Below, in pieces: positions 54,579 to 64,000 of a DNA stretch of 64,000 bases (its first letter is position 1; each line of letters starts with the position of its first letter). Under the pieces are notes generated by a model. It saw only the letters and a list, made by a program, of their open reading frames with translations. It did no database searches and was not told the origin of the DNA. The DNA comes from Burkholderia cepacia ATCC 25416 (GTDB lineage: Bacteria; Pseudomonadota; Gammaproteobacteria; Burkholderiales; Burkholderiaceae): assembly GCF_001411495.1 (NCBI RefSeq), contig NZ_CP012982.1, positions 124,001-188,000 of the forward strand, read 5' to 3'. A program made the translations under genes and the position numbers.

Positions 54579-55850
54579 GTGAAGACAGTCAAGGCGTTGC
54601 GCTGGTGGATCATCGTGCTCGTATGTCTCGGCACGATCCTCAACTACCTCGCACGGAATTCCCTCGCGGTGCTCGCCCCCGAGCTGAAGCACGTGTTCGC
54701 GATCTCGACGCAGCAGTATTCGTACATCGTCGGCGCATTCCAGATCGGTTACACGATCATGCAGCCCGTGTGCGGTTTCATCGTCGACCTGATCGGGCTG
54801 CGGCTCGGGTTCGCGCTGTTCGCGATGCTGTGGTCGGTGGTCGGCGTCGCGCACGGCTTCGCATCGGGCTGGCTGTCGCTCGGCATCCTGCGCGGCCTCC
54901 TGGGCCTGTTCGAAGCCGCCGCGATTCCGTCGGGGATGAAGGCGGTTGCGGAATGGTTTCCCGATCGCGAAAAATCCGTCGCGGTCGGCTATTTCAACGC
55001 GGGCACGTCGCTCGGCGCCGCGATCGCGCCGCCGCTCGTCGTGTTCCTGTCGATGCGGTTCGGCTGGCAGGCCGCGTTCATGGCCACCGGCGCGCTCGGT
55101 TTCCTGTGGGCCGCGCTCTGGTACACGCAATACCGGTCGCCCGCCGACCATCCGCGCATCACGCCGCAGGAACGCGCGCTGATCCGCGACGGCCAGGCGA
55201 CGATGCCGCCCGTGTCGAAGCGCCGCATTCGCGACGTCGTCACCGCGCGGCGCTTCTGGGCCATCGCGCTGCCGCGCTTCTTCGCCGAGCCTGCGTGGCA
55301 GACCTTCAGCTTCTGGATTCCGCTGTACCTCGCAACCGAGCGCCACATGCCGCTCACGCAGATCGCGATCTTCGCGTGGATGCCGTTTCTCGCGGCCGAC
55401 GCCGGCGGCATCGCGGGCGGCTACCTGTCGCCGTATCTCGCGAAGCGGTTCAGGCTGCCGCTCGTGTGGTCGCGCGTCGCCGGCGTCGCGCTCGGCGCGG
55501 TGCTGATGCTCGGGCCCGCGATGATCGGGCTCGTGTCGTCGCCGTACACGGCCATCGCGCTGTTCTGCGTCGGCGGCTTCGCGCACCAGATGATCTCCGC
55601 GCTCGTCAACACGCTGTCGGCCGACGTGTTCGATTCCGAGGAAGTCGGTACCGCGAGCGGCTTCGCCGGAATGGCCGCGTGGATCGGCGGGCTCGGTTTC
55701 TCGCTGCTGGTCGGCGCGCTCGCCGACAAGATCGGCTATGCGCCGCTGTTCGCGTGCCTCGGCCTGTTCGACATCATCGGCGTCACGCTGCTCGCGGTGC
55801 TGATCCGCGGGCAGTCGAAGCAGGAACGCCTGCTCGCACGGCACGCCTGA
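54579..55850 (+). CDS. MFS transporter (ExuT/anion-cation symporter type)
   Basis: A 423-residue protein starting at GTG 54579 (AGGAGA upstream) with 12 membrane helices. It has WWIIVLVCLGTILNYLARNS in the first helix, GFIVDLIGLRLGF between helices 2 and 3, and FEAAAIPSGMKAVAEWFPDR in helix 4, as in ExuT/phthalate-permease-type transporters of hexuronates and organic acids. It is first in a three-gene set with a GH31 glycosidase 27 bp downstream and a porin, so it probably imports the glycoside or its sugar. Confidence 0.88.
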   Translation: MKTVKALRWWIIVLVCLGTILNYLARNSLAVLAPELKHVFAISTQQYSYIVGAFQIGYTIMQPVCGFIVDLIGLRLGFALFAMLWSVVGVAHGFASGWLSLGILRGLLGLFEAAAIPSGMKAVAEWFPDREKSVAVGYFNAGTSLGAAIAPPLVVFLSMRFGWQAAFMATGALGFLWAALWYTQYRSPADHPRITPQERALIRDGQATMPPVSKRRIRDVVTARRFWAIALPRFFAEPAWQTFSFWIPLYLATERHMPLTQIAIFAWMPFLAADAGGIAGGYLSPYLAKRFRLPLVWSRVAGVALGAVLMLGPAMIGLVSSPYTAIALFCVGGFAHQMISALVNTLSADVFDSEEVGTASGFAGMAAWIGGLGFSLLVGALADKIGYAPLFACLGLFDIIGVTLLAVLIRGQSKQERLLARHA

Positions 55851-55877
55851 CCTTCGCCCTTAACTGGAACCGCATTT

Positions 55878-58298
55878 ATGACTTCGCTTCTTCATCCGCC
55901 CGTGTTCCGCGTCGCCGGCCAGCACGCGAACCGTGTGCTGCTCGCGTCCGATACGGGCGCGACCCTCGAGATCTTCGTGCTCGAGGACGACATCGTGCGC
56001 GTACGCGTGCTGCCCGACGCCACGGCGCGCAACCCGCGCACGTGGACGATCGCGCCGGGCCTCGACGACGTGCCGCTCGACGGACGCGACCGCCTCGAAC
56101 TCGACGGCTTCGCGCTGCCCGCCTTCACCCTCGTCGAGGACGACGACGGCCTGCACATCGAGACCGCGCAGATCCGGCTCGCCGTGCGCTGGCAAGGCGG
56201 CCATTGCACGTGGTCGATGCGCGGCGCAGACGGTACGTGGCGAGTCGCGCTTGCCGACCGCCCGACGCAGGCCTACAACTTCGGCTGGTGGGACGACCGC
56301 GCATATCACTACGTCGCCCGCGACCGCGGCGACAAGGTGTTCGGCCTCGGCGAACGCGCGGGCGAGCTCGACCGCACGGGCGCGCGCTTCGAGATGCGCA
56401 ACATCGACGCGATGGGCTACAGCGCGAAGCACACGGACCCGCTGTACAAGCACATCCCGTTCTACATCACGTGGTCGCCGGACGCCTGCCAGGGCTTCGG
56501 GCTGTTCTACGACACGCTGTCGGACTGCGCGTTCGACATGGGCCGCGAGCTCGACAACTATCACGGTCCGTACCGCTACTTCGTCGCCGAGCATGGCGAT
56601 CTCGACTACTACTTCATCGCGTCGCCCGACACGCCGCTCGCGGCCGCGCGGCGCTTCACGTGGCTCACGGGGCGCCCCGCGCGCACCCCGAAATGGGGGC
56701 TCGGCTACTCGGGCTCGACGATGAGCTACACCGATGCGCCGGACGCGCAGCAGCAGATGAACCAGTTCGTCGAACAGTGCGACACGCACGACATCCTGTG
56801 CGATTCGTTCCACCTGTCGTCGGGCTATACGTCGATCGGCGCGAAGCGCTACGTGTTCAACTGGAACCGCGACAAGTTTCCCGACGCGAAGGGCTTCGTG
56901 CAGCATTACCGCGACCACGGCATCCGCCTGTGCGCGAACATCAAGCCGTGCCTGCTGCGCGACCATCCCGCCTTCGAAGACGCCGCAACGCGCGGGCTGC
57001 TGATCCGCTCGGCGTCCGGCGAGCCGGCCTGGGTGCAGTTCTGGGACGAGGTGGGCGCGTATCTCGACTTCACGCAGCCGGACGCGTACCGCTGGTGGCG
57101 CGAGCAGGTCACGTCGGCGCTGCTCGAATACGGGATCGAGTCGACCTGGAACGACAACAACGAATACGAGATCTGGTCGCCCGACGCGATCGCGCACGGC
57201 TTCGGCCAGCCGTTTCCCGCGCGCGAGGCGAAGGTGCTGCAGACGATGCTGATGATGCGCGCGTCGCGCGAAGCGCAGCGTGCGCATGCACCGGCGCAGC
57301 GCCCGTTCCTCGTGTCGCGCTCCGGCGGCGCCGGCATGCAGCGTTATGTGCAGACCTGGTCCGGCGACAACTACACGTCGTGGGAAACGCTGCGCTACAA
57401 CCTGAAGATGGGCCTCGGGCTCGCGCTGTCGGGCGTGTCGAACATCGGCCACGACATCGGCGGCTTCTCCGGGCCCGCGCCGTCGCCCGAACTGCTGCTG
57501 CGCTGGGTGCAGTTCGGCATCTTCATGCCGCGCTTCAGCATCCATTCGTGGAACGACGACGGCACCGTCAACGAACCGTGGATGTACCCGGAGATCACCG
57601 CGCAGGTCGCATCGCTGATCAAGCAGCGCTACCGCCTGCTGCCCTACCTCTATCACCTGCTGTGGCTGTCGACGACGCGCTACGAGCCCGTGCTGCGGCC
57701 GACCTTCGCCGATTTCCCCGGCGACGCGCGCTGCTACGACGCATGCGACGACATGATGCTCGGCGACGCGCTGCTCGTCGCGCCGGTCGTCGATCCGGGC
57801 CTGACGGAGCGCACCGTCTACCTGCCGTCGGGCGCGCGCTGGATGTGCTGTGCGAGCGCGCAGTCGTTCGACGGCGGCGCGAGCGTAACGCTGCCCGCCC
57901 CGCTCGACACGCCGGTGATGCTGCTGCGCGAGGGCCGCGTGCTGCCGCTGAACGTCGCGGAACAGCATTTCGGCGCACGTGCCGACACGCGCGGCTTCGT
58001 CGTCGCGCCGCGCGTCGAGGACGGCGTCGCGTACGGCGAATGCATCGAGGACGACGGCGAGACGGAAGCATGGCGCGACGGCGAATACGGGCTGTGGCGC
58101 GTCGAAACCGGCCGCGAGGCGTCGGGCGTGCTCGGCGTGTCGGTGCGCTGGGACGGCCGCCCGGCACGCCCGGCCGACCGCGTCGAGATCCTGCTGCCCG
58201 CGTCGGTGCAAGGCGCGGTCGCAGTGCGCGGCGCACGCGTCGAACAGGATGCGCAGAGCGGTACATGGCGCCGCATCGTCGTCGCCTTCGACAACTGA
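55878..58298 (+). CDS. Glycoside hydrolase family 31 alpha-glycosidase
   Basis: An 806-residue GH31 enzyme without signal peptide. After an N-terminal beta-sandwich domain, the barrel carries PKWGLGYSGSTMSYTD, the nucleophile Asp426 in WNDNNEYEIW and the acid/base Asp497 in WSGDNYTSW. HDIGGFSGPAPSPELLLRW is also characteristic, and beta-sandwich domains end the protein. The family cuts alpha-linked glucose or xylose. The location between an MFS carrier and a porin suggests cytoplasmic cleavage of an imported glycoside; alpha-xylosidase versus alpha-glucosidase cannot be decided. Confidence 0.92.
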   Translation: MTSLLHPPVFRVAGQHANRVLLASDTGATLEIFVLEDDIVRVRVLPDATARNPRTWTIAPGLDDVPLDGRDRLELDGFALPAFTLVEDDDGLHIETAQIRLAVRWQGGHCTWSMRGADGTWRVALADRPTQAYNFGWWDDRAYHYVARDRGDKVFGLGERAGELDRTGARFEMRNIDAMGYSAKHTDPLYKHIPFYITWSPDACQGFGLFYDTLSDCAFDMGRELDNYHGPYRYFVAEHGDLDYYFIASPDTPLAAARRFTWLTGRPARTPKWGLGYSGSTMSYTDAPDAQQQMNQFVEQCDTHDILCDSFHLSSGYTSIGAKRYVFNWNRDKFPDAKGFVQHYRDHGIRLCANIKPCLLRDHPAFEDAATRGLLIRSASGEPAWVQFWDEVGAYLDFTQPDAYRWWREQVTSALLEYGIESTWNDNNEYEIWSPDAIAHGFGQPFPAREAKVLQTMLMMRASREAQRAHAPAQRPFLVSRSGGAGMQRYVQTWSGDNYTSWETLRYNLKMGLGLALSGVSNIGHDIGGFSGPAPSPELLLRWVQFGIFMPRFSIHSWNDDGTVNEPWMYPEITAQVASLIKQRYRLLPYLYHLLWLSTTRYEPVLRPTFADFPGDARCYDACDDMMLGDALLVAPVVDPGLTERTVYLPSGARWMCCASAQSFDGGASVTLPAPLDTPVMLLREGRVLPLNVAEQHFGARADTRGFVVAPRVEDGVAYGECIEDDGETEAWRDGEYGLWRVETGREASGVLGVSVRWDGRPARPADRVEILLPASVQGAVAVRGARVEQDAQSGTWRRIVVAFDN

Positions 58299-58405
58299 AG
58301 CAAACCCGATCGGGCGGGCCGTTCATGCGGCCCGCCGCCCGCCACAGAGGAGGCGATCGAGCCTCCCGTCCACCTTGAAAAGATGAAGAGATCCGGAGAT
58401 CGACA

Positions 58406-59593
58406 ATGAAAGCACCCGTCAACCGCTATGCAATCCTGATTTTGTCGACCGCATCGCTCGGCGCGACCGCTGCCCATGCGCAGAGCAGCGTGACGCTGTA
58501 CGGCGTCGTCGACGATTCGCTCGCGTACGTGAACAACCAGCAGGGCCATTCGAACCTCTACATGCGCGACGGCAACCTGTATGCGTCGAAGTTCGGGCTG
58601 CGCGGCGACGAGGATCTGGGCGGCGGCACGCATGCGATCTTCGACCTGCAGTCCGGCTTCAACCTGAACAACGGCGCGCAATCCGCCGCCGGCCTGATAT
58701 TCAATCGCCAGGCCTTCGTCGGCCTGCGCAACGATCGCTACGGCACGATGACGGCCGGCCGCCAGTACACGCCCTACTTCCTGTTCGTCGGCCCGTACGC
58801 GTCGAGCAGCTGGCTGACCGGTGCGACGGGCGCGCACCCGGGCGACATCGACGGCCTCGACACGACGATCCGCGTGAACAATTCGGTAACCTATACGTCG
58901 CCGACCTTCGCCGGACTGACCGCGAGCGCGATGTACGCATTCGGCGGCATTGCCGGCGCGACCGGCAAGGGCAACACGTTCAGCGCCGCACTGCGTTATG
59001 CGAACGGGCCGATCGGCGTCGCGGCCGGCTACCTGCGCATCAACAGCTCGGGCTCGTCGGCAGGCTTCCTGAATCCGGCGACCGCCGCGTCGGGCAGCTT
59101 CGCGGTGTCCGTGCTGAACCAGGGCTACCTGACCGCGAAGGCCGTCGAGCAGGTCGCGGCGGCCGGCAACTACACGCTCGGCAACCTGACGATGGGCGTC
59201 AACTATTCGAACGTGAAGTATCTGCCCGGCAACGGCTCCGCGTTCACGGACACGGCCGTGTTCAACACCTACGGCGCGCTCGCCGCGTACCGCTTCACGC
59301 CTGCATTCTCGGTGGCCGGCGCGTTCGCGTACACGCTCGCGTCGAAGGCGAACGGCATCGACAGCGCGGCCCGCTACCAGCAGTATTCGCTGAAGGAGTC
59401 GTACAGCCTGTCGAAGCGCACGACGCTCTATGCGCTGCAGGCGTACACGCATTCGAGCGGCCGGACGCTCGGTGCGCAAGGTGCCGGCCACGTGATCGAC
59501 GCGGCGCCGATCGTCGGCGATTCGCAGCAGCTCACGCCTTCGACGACGCACGGCCAGTTCGTCGGCATGGCCGGCATCGCCGTCACGTTCTGA
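58406..59593 (+). CDS. Gram-negative trimeric porin (OmpC-type)
   Basis: A 395-residue protein with a signal peptide of 25 residues (cleaved after AAHA) and the mature start QSSVTLYGVVDDSLAYVNNQ, typical of Burkholderia porins. It contains SKFGLRGDEDLGGGTHAIFD, NRQAFVGLRNDRYGTMTAGR and ends in Phe. GGAGA precedes the ATG. It is co-directional with the MFS and GH31 genes, and probably passes the same substrate through the outer membrane. Confidence 0.95.
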   Translation: MKAPVNRYAILILSTASLGATAAHAQSSVTLYGVVDDSLAYVNNQQGHSNLYMRDGNLYASKFGLRGDEDLGGGTHAIFDLQSGFNLNNGAQSAAGLIFNRQAFVGLRNDRYGTMTAGRQYTPYFLFVGPYASSSWLTGATGAHPGDIDGLDTTIRVNNSVTYTSPTFAGLTASAMYAFGGIAGATGKGNTFSAALRYANGPIGVAAGYLRINSSGSSAGFLNPATAASGSFAVSVLNQGYLTAKAVEQVAAAGNYTLGNLTMGVNYSNVKYLPGNGSAFTDTAVFNTYGALAAYRFTPAFSVAGAFAYTLASKANGIDSAARYQQYSLKESYSLSKRTTLYALQAYTHSSGRTLGAQGAGHVIDAAPIVGDSQQLTPSTTHGQFVGMAGIAVTF

Positions 59594-59904
59594 GCCATCG
59601 CGGCAGCGCCTTCGGCGCACTGCCCCTGCCCCGGGGCGACACGTATTTCGCGGATGCCTCGCGTGCTGTCCGGGCGCCCGATACGCGGCCGCCGCGGGGC
59701 GTTTTCAGCGCCCCGTCCGCACGCCGCACAAACTGCACGGGTTTTCTCGATCCCCCCGATACCTTACAATTCGTCAGGTTCAACCCTCCTGCATACCCCT
59801 TCTTGCAGTCCTGACACCGCGGTACACTCGACGCACGCCGTATCAGGGTCCGACGCGCGACACGCGCGCCGGGCGGCGTCGCGCCTCGTTGCGCCCACAA
59901 CTGG
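59594..59904 (+). other. Intergenic region between porin and BCCT genes
   Basis: A 311-bp gap. It contains a short hairpin GGGGCG / CGCCCC (59696-59714) without a following T-run. Nothing else could be supported; the BCCT promoter is expected here. Confidence 0.4.
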
Positions 59905-61935
59905 ATGCCAGCCATGCCAGATTCCCGCCCCTCGCCCCGCACGACATTCAAGCCGCAGGTCGTCCTGCCCGCGCTCGCGGTCATCGGCGCACTGCTCGTC
60001 GTGTGTGCGCTGCTCCCAAGCGAAGCCGGCGCGCTGTTCTCCGCCGGCCAGCAATGGGTCGTCGCCCGCTTCGACTGGTTCTACGTGCTCGCCGTCACCG
60101 GCTTCCTCGTGTTTCTCGTGCTGATCGCCGCGAGCGACTTCGGCAACATCCGGCTCGGCCCCGACGATGCCGAACCCGAATTCAGCTTCGTGTCGTGGAC
60201 AGCGATGCTGTTCGCGGCCGGCATGGGCATCGGCCTCATGTACTTCGGCGTCGGCGAGCCGATGCAGCACTTCCTGAAGCCGCCGACCGTCGACCCCGGC
60301 ACGCCCGCCGCTGCCCGCGAGGCGATGCTGATGACCTTCTTCCACTGGGGCTTCCACGCGTGGGCAATCTACGGGCTGATGGGGCTCGTGCTCGCGTACT
60401 TCGGCTTCCGCTACAACCTGCCGCTGACGCTCCGCTCGGGGCTGTATCCGGTGCTGCGCGAGCGCATCAACGGCTGGATCGGCCACACGGTCGACGCGTT
60501 CGCGCTGGTCGGCACGGTCGCCGGCATCGCGACGACGCTCGGCTACGGGGTGATGCAGATCAGCGCGGGCCTGCATACGGTCGCCGGCTGGGATACGGGC
60601 AGCAATGCATTTCGCATCGGGCTCGTCGCGCTCGTCGTGATCCTCGCAGGGCTGTCGGCCGCGAGCGGCCTCGACAAGGGTGTGCGGCGGCTGTCCGAAC
60701 TGAACCTGCTGCTCGCGTTCCTGCTGCTCGCGTTCGTCGCCGTCACGGGCCCGACGGCGTTCCTGTTGCGCGCGCTCGGCGACAACATCGGCCAGTACCT
60801 GTCGAGCCTCGTCGACCTGTCGTTCCGCACGTACGCGTATGCGTCGCCGCGCGAGGAAGGCTGGTTCGGCGGCTGGACGATCCTCTACTGGGCATGGTGG
60901 GTGTCGTGGTCGCCGTTCGTCGGCATGTTCATCGCACGCATCTCGCGCGGCCGCACGATCCGCCAGTTCGTGATCGGCGTGCTGCTCGTGCCGACCGCGT
61001 TCAACCTCGTGTGGATGACCGTGTTCGGCAACAGCGCGATCTGGCTCGATACGCACGGCGCGGCCGGCGCGCTCGCGCAGACGGCCACCAATGTCGACGC
61101 GCTGCTGTTCCGCTTCTTCGATTTCCTGCCGCTGTCGCAAGGGCTGTCGATCGCCGCGATCGTGCTGATCGCGGTGTTCTTCGTCACGTCCGCCGATTCG
61201 GGCGCGTTCGTGATCGACCAGATCGCGACGCGCGGCCACGCGCACTCGCCCGTCTGGCAACGGCTGTTCTGGGCCGCGCTGCTCGGCGTGACGGCCGCGG
61301 TGCTGCTCGTCGCAGGCGGGCTCGGCGCATTGCAGGCGATGACGCTGATCGCCGCGCTGCCGGTCGCGATCATCATGATCGCGCTCTGCTACGGGCTGTG
61401 GCGCGGGCTCGCGGCCGACCGCGTGCACTATTCGCAGGACGTCGCGCCCGCGACGAGCTTCTGGACCGGCCAGCACTGGCGCCACCGCCTGACGCACATC
61501 CTGCGGCAGACGACCGAAGCCGAAGCACGCCAGTTCGTCGCCGAAACGGTCGAGCCGGCGCTGCGCAAAGTCGCCGACGAGTTGCGCGCGGGCGGCGTCG
61601 ATGCGCACGTGCAGCGCGACAGCGACGACGCCGTGCGCCTCACCGTGCCGACCGCCGACCACCGCGATTTCGTGTACGGCGTGCGCGTGACGGTGAAATC
61701 GGCGGCCGCGTTCCTCGTGCGCGAGACGGCCGGGCCGGAAGCGGCACGGGCCCACGTGTACGGGATCGTCACGTTCTTCGAGGACGGGCGGCTCGGCTAC
61801 GACGTCGAATACCTGCGCGGCGACGAAGTGATCGCCGACGTGTTGCGCCAGTACGAACGCTACGTGTCGCTCGCGGCCGACAAGCGCACGCATCTGCTGA
61901 GCCGCGCGCCGGGGCATGCGACGGAGGCCGAATGA
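59905..61935 (+). CDS. betT: BCCT family choline/betaine transporter (BetT-like)
   Basis: A 676-residue protein with 12 membrane helices (about 15-495) followed by a cytoplasmic C-terminal domain of about 180 residues. The BCCT motifs are present: GMGIGLMYFGVGEPMQHF, FFHWGFHAWAIYGLMGLVLA, and WTILYWAWWVSWSPFVGMFI with ARISRGRTIRQF. The long tail is that of osmotically regulated BetT. It imports choline or betaines using the proton or sodium gradient. Two ATGs nine bases apart (59905, 59914) are both possible starts. Confidence 0.93.
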   Translation: MPAMPDSRPSPRTTFKPQVVLPALAVIGALLVVCALLPSEAGALFSAGQQWVVARFDWFYVLAVTGFLVFLVLIAASDFGNIRLGPDDAEPEFSFVSWTAMLFAAGMGIGLMYFGVGEPMQHFLKPPTVDPGTPAAAREAMLMTFFHWGFHAWAIYGLMGLVLAYFGFRYNLPLTLRSGLYPVLRERINGWIGHTVDAFALVGTVAGIATTLGYGVMQISAGLHTVAGWDTGSNAFRIGLVALVVILAGLSAASGLDKGVRRLSELNLLLAFLLLAFVAVTGPTAFLLRALGDNIGQYLSSLVDLSFRTYAYASPREEGWFGGWTILYWAWWVSWSPFVGMFIARISRGRTIRQFVIGVLLVPTAFNLVWMTVFGNSAIWLDTHGAAGALAQTATNVDALLFRFFDFLPLSQGLSIAAIVLIAVFFVTSADSGAFVIDQIATRGHAHSPVWQRLFWAALLGVTAAVLLVAGGLGALQAMTLIAALPVAIIMIALCYGLWRGLAADRVHYSQDVAPATSFWTGQHWRHRLTHILRQTTEAEARQFVAETVEPALRKVADELRAGGVDAHVQRDSDDAVRLTVPTADHRDFVYGVRVTVKSAAAFLVRETAGPEAARAHVYGIVTFFEDGRLGYDVEYLRGDEVIADVLRQYERYVSLAADKRTHLLSRAPGHATEAE

Positions 61936-61993
61936 ACCTGCCCGCCGTCTTTGCCGCGCCGCGGCGGCCTGCCACGGCCGACGGAGCCGCACG

Positions 61994-62305
61994 ATGACCG
62001 GGCTCCTGCAAAGCCGCGCCTCCGACGTCATCGCGCTCGGCACGCTCGCCGTGCTCTATCTCGGCGGAGCCGGCATCGCGCTGTGGCGGATCCGCGCCGC
62101 GGCGCCGCGCGGCAAGGTCTACTGGATCGTCTGCGCGGCGCTGCTCGCCGGCGGCGCCGTCGCGATGGGCATCAACCTGTCGCCGATGCCGAACACCGGA
62201 GACATGCCGCCCGGGTTCGCGCTCGGCGTCGAGGCCGTCCTGCTCGGTCTCGCATTGGTCGCCGGCGGTTGCGCGTGGCTGATGCTGCGCGCGCGGCGAC
62301 GCTGA
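61994..62305 (+). CDS. Small three-helix membrane protein
   Basis: A 103-residue protein from the ATG at 61994 (GGAG upstream), with three hydrophobic segments: VIALGTLAVLYLGGAGIALW, VYWIVCAALLAGGAVAMGI and ALGVEAVLLGLALVAGGCAW. I do not recognise a family. It starts 58 bp after the BCCT gene in the same direction and may be co-transcribed. Confidence 0.65.
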   Translation: MTGLLQSRASDVIALGTLAVLYLGGAGIALWRIRAAAPRGKVYWIVCAALLAGGAVAMGINLSPMPNTGDMPPGFALGVEAVLLGLALVAGGCAWLMLRARRR

Positions 62306-62334
62306 CGCGCGTATGTCATGCGGCCCGGCCACGT

Positions 62335-62358
62335 CCCGCGCGAACGACGTCGCGCGGG
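62335..62358. terminator. Hairpin between convergent small-membrane and methyltransferase genes
   Basis: A perfect 9-bp stem CCCGCGCGA / TCGCGCGGG with a 6-nt loop lies in the convergent gap. There is no T-run; a bidirectional terminator is likely. Confidence 0.5.
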
Positions 62359-62404
62359 GCGAAGCGGCCGCCCCTTCCCCGATCCGCTTCCTCGCCGCAA
62401 CGTG

Positions 62405-63253
62405 TCACACGGACGGTGCACGCGCCGTCACGAGCCAGCAAGCCGCGTCGAAGCGCACATCCGCGCCGTCGACGTAAGGCTCGAATGCGGCACGCATCGT
62501 GTCGACCACGCGCCGCTGCGTTGCGTCGTCCACTTCCAGCAACGCCAGCCCGACCGGGCCTAGCCGGGTGATGTAGTCGTCCAGCGCGGACGCGGGCAGC
62601 GCGCATGCCAGTTCGACCGGCTCGATCGCCACGTCCGCCCAGCCGCTGTCCGCCAGCACCGACGCGATCCGCTGCCGGTCGCCGAAGCCGAACTGCCCCG
62701 GCGCGCCGGGCCGCCGTGCGGGCAGGTTCGGCAGCAACGGCGCCGCGGCCCGCTCGGCGATCGTCATGAACGGATTGTCTGCCGCGCTGCGCCATGCGAC
62801 GAACCGCATCCGCGCATCCGGCCGCGCCGCCTGCCGCAGATTCGCGAACGCGCGAACCGGATCGTCGAAGAACATCACGCCGAGGCGCGACACGATCAGG
62901 TCGACGCTCGCGGGCTCGAACGCGTGCGTCTGCACATCGGCACGCACGAAGCGGGCAGGGACGCCGCTGCGTTCGGCTCGCGCCTGCGCGGCGTCGATCA
63001 TCCGGGCCGAGATATCGATACCCGTGCATTGCGCATGCGCGCCGAGCCGCCGCGCGATCGCAACCGTGACCGCGCCCGTGCCGCAGCCGACGTCGAGCAC
63101 GCTGCGCGCGGACGACGCGGCAATCTCCTCCACGAGCAACCGCTCCAACGGCTCGAACATCCGGTCGATCAGCGCCTGCGTCTCGACCCAGGCGCGCCCC
63201 GACGGGCCGTTCCAAAGCGCGGATTGTTGGTCATTGGGCCGTCTGGTTTCCAT
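62405..63253 (-). CDS. SAM-dependent class I methyltransferase
   Basis: A 282-residue protein from the ATG at 63253 (AAGGGA upstream). It has NDQQSALWNGPSGRAWVETQ at the N-terminus, motif I VLDVGCGTGAVTVAIA, motif II region CTGIDISARMIDAAQ, and VDLIVSRLGVMFFDDP, the layout of UbiE/Methyltransf_11 or 25 enzymes. The substrate is unknown. It is a single gene. Confidence 0.87.
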   Translation of the reverse strand: METRRPNDQQSALWNGPSGRAWVETQALIDRMFEPLERLLVEEIAASSARSVLDVGCGTGAVTVAIARRLGAHAQCTGIDISARMIDAAQARAERSGVPARFVRADVQTHAFEPASVDLIVSRLGVMFFDDPVRAFANLRQAARPDARMRFVAWRSAADNPFMTIAERAAAPLLPNLPARRPGAPGQFGFGDRQRIASVLADSGWADVAIEPVELACALPASALDDYITRLGPVGLALLEVDDATQRRVVDTMRAAFEPYVDGADVRFDAACWLVTARAPSV

Positions 63254-63454
63254 CGTCGATTCCCTTTCCGGTTCATTGATCGTGCCTCGCACTTTGCTGC
63301 TTCAAGCCGGCTTGAAGTCAAGCCCCCCGTGGCCGCGACCCGCCGCCGCAACGTCGACGCCCGGCCCGCGTGCGAACCCTCCGTCGCGCCCCGTTTTTTC
63401 ATATTTCTTACATTCATGTTGCGTATCGTCGACGACTTTCCCACGGTGCCTCCC

Positions 63455-64000
63455 ATGCGACGACTCCTCCCGCGCGCCCTGCTCGTCCGCTGCGCTCCCC
63501 TTGTTGCTTTCGCCGCGCTGTCCGCGTGCTCGAACCACATCGATTCGCCGGACGATCCGACGAGTGCGTCGGTCAACGTCCAGGCCGCATGGGTCGAGAT
63601 CGGCGATACGAACCAGGCGATCGCGCGCGTCATCACGAACTACACCCCCGCGTCGGCCAGCGATCCGTTGTGCCCGCAACTGAGCGTCGACGGCAAGCTG
63701 TCGCGCATGTCCCTGCGCGCGGGCGCCGCGACCATCGCCCAGCGGCCGACCGCCAGCGATCCGTCCGATTCGAAGCCGTCGAGCTTCCCGGTGTCCGTCT
63801 GCGAGGCGACGCTGCCGGCCGGCGCGCTGGCGGCGAGCGTCGCGGGCCGCACGCTGCCGCTGCCGAAGGTGCAGCCGCAACGCATCGCGATCATCGCCGA
63901 CACCGGCTGCCGCATGAAGAAGGCCGACAACGCATGGCAGGCGTGCAACGACGCGACGGTCTGGCCGCTCGACACGATTGCGGCCAGCGTCGCGAAGCTG
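63455..64000 (+). CDS. Metallophosphoesterase-like lipoprotein, C-terminus beyond window
   Basis: The frame from the ATG at 63455 stays open to the edge (at least 182 residues). It begins with a lipoprotein signal MRRLLPRALLVRCAPLVAFA ending LSAC, so Cys25 should be lipidated. The stretch QRIAIIADTGCRMKKADNAW, then QACNDATVWPLDTIAASVAK, matches the start of the calcineurin-like phosphoesterase domain of Burkholderia lipoproteins. The metal-binding motifs GD-H and GNH would lie beyond the edge. Confidence 0.72.
   Translation, partial: MRRLLPRALLVRCAPLVAFAALSACSNHIDSPDDPTSASVNVQAAWVEIGDTNQAIARVITNYTPASASDPLCPQLSVDGKLSRMSLRAGAATIAQRPTASDPSDSKPSSFPVSVCEATLPAGALAASVAGRTLPLPKVQPQRIAIIADTGCRMKKADNAWQACNDATVWPLDTIAASVAKL

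Noticed and set aside
54521..58378. A 1285-codon plus-strand open frame across the MFS and GH31 genes
   Set aside because: It runs in another frame across two real genes with clear motifs; Arg-rich composition marks it as a shadow.

Overview
The window is high-GC chromosomal DNA with overlapping operons. Its gene content (pcaQ/pcaHG with PcaQ boxes, an AmiE/AmiC/AmiR amidase locus, a DmpA/DppA/Gsi peptide operon, OmpC-type and OmpW-type porins, many LysR/AraC regulators) points to a beta-proteobacterium of the genus Burkholderia, most likely the B. cepacia complex. That assignment rests on family recognition, not on a database search. No rRNA, tRNA, insertion sequence or CRISPR array was seen.

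Layout. 1-4914: two minus-strand parallel beta-helix, phage-tailspike-like proteins, the first cut by the window edge. 5529-7730: secreted GH3 glycosidase. 7807-9538: a 57-aa membrane peptide and a DUF4865 gene, divergent from a LysR regulator. 9614-12117: DUF2625 protein, YigZ, polyphosphate kinase 2. 12206-20484: a type I secretion locus with two double-glycine-leader peptides, a C39-peptidase ABC exporter, a lysophospholipid-acyltransferase-like protein, an HlyD adaptor, an OmpW-like barrel with a long N-terminal extension, and a divergent TolC. 20852-26746: aliphatic amidase operon behind an ANTAR antitermination leader (amiE, amiS, MoxR ATPase, VWA protein, amiC, amiR). 26785-28510: HxlR regulator and a haloalkane-dehalogenase-like hydrolase with two twin palindromes between them. 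28597-37425: gamma-glutamyltransferase, YdjM-like protein, Lhr helicase, amino-acid permease. 37585-38347: HigBA-type toxin-antitoxin. 38443-42519: pcaQ and pcaHG, separated by an XRE regulator and a YebB-like protein, with the PcaQ control block present on both sides. 42986-44688: AraC regulator and an alpha/beta hydrolase. 44724-54106: an eight-gene peptide-uptake and peptidase operon headed by an RpiR regulator. 54579-59593: MFS transporter, GH31 glycosidase and porin. 59905-64000: BCCT transporter, small membrane protein, methyltransferase, and the start of a metallophosphoesterase lipoprotein.

How the genes work together. In the amidase locus AmiC and AmiR control a leader whose second ANTAR hairpin is mutually exclusive with an intrinsic terminator just before amiE; AmiS carries the small amide or urea-like solute, and a NorQ/NorD-like pair may act as a chaperone. 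In the peptide operon GsiB-GsiC-GsiD-GsiA import peptides that IaaA, DmpA and DppA cut. In the glycoside operon the porin, MFS carrier and GH31 enzyme form an import-and-cleave path.

The best candidate for an undescribed system is the secretion locus at 12.2-20.5 kb. It has two short peptides with matched 15-residue leaders and unrelated cores, a complete export machine, and two extra genes (an acyltransferase-like protein lacking the usual catalytic acid and an OmpW-like barrel) that standard bacteriocin exporters do not carry.
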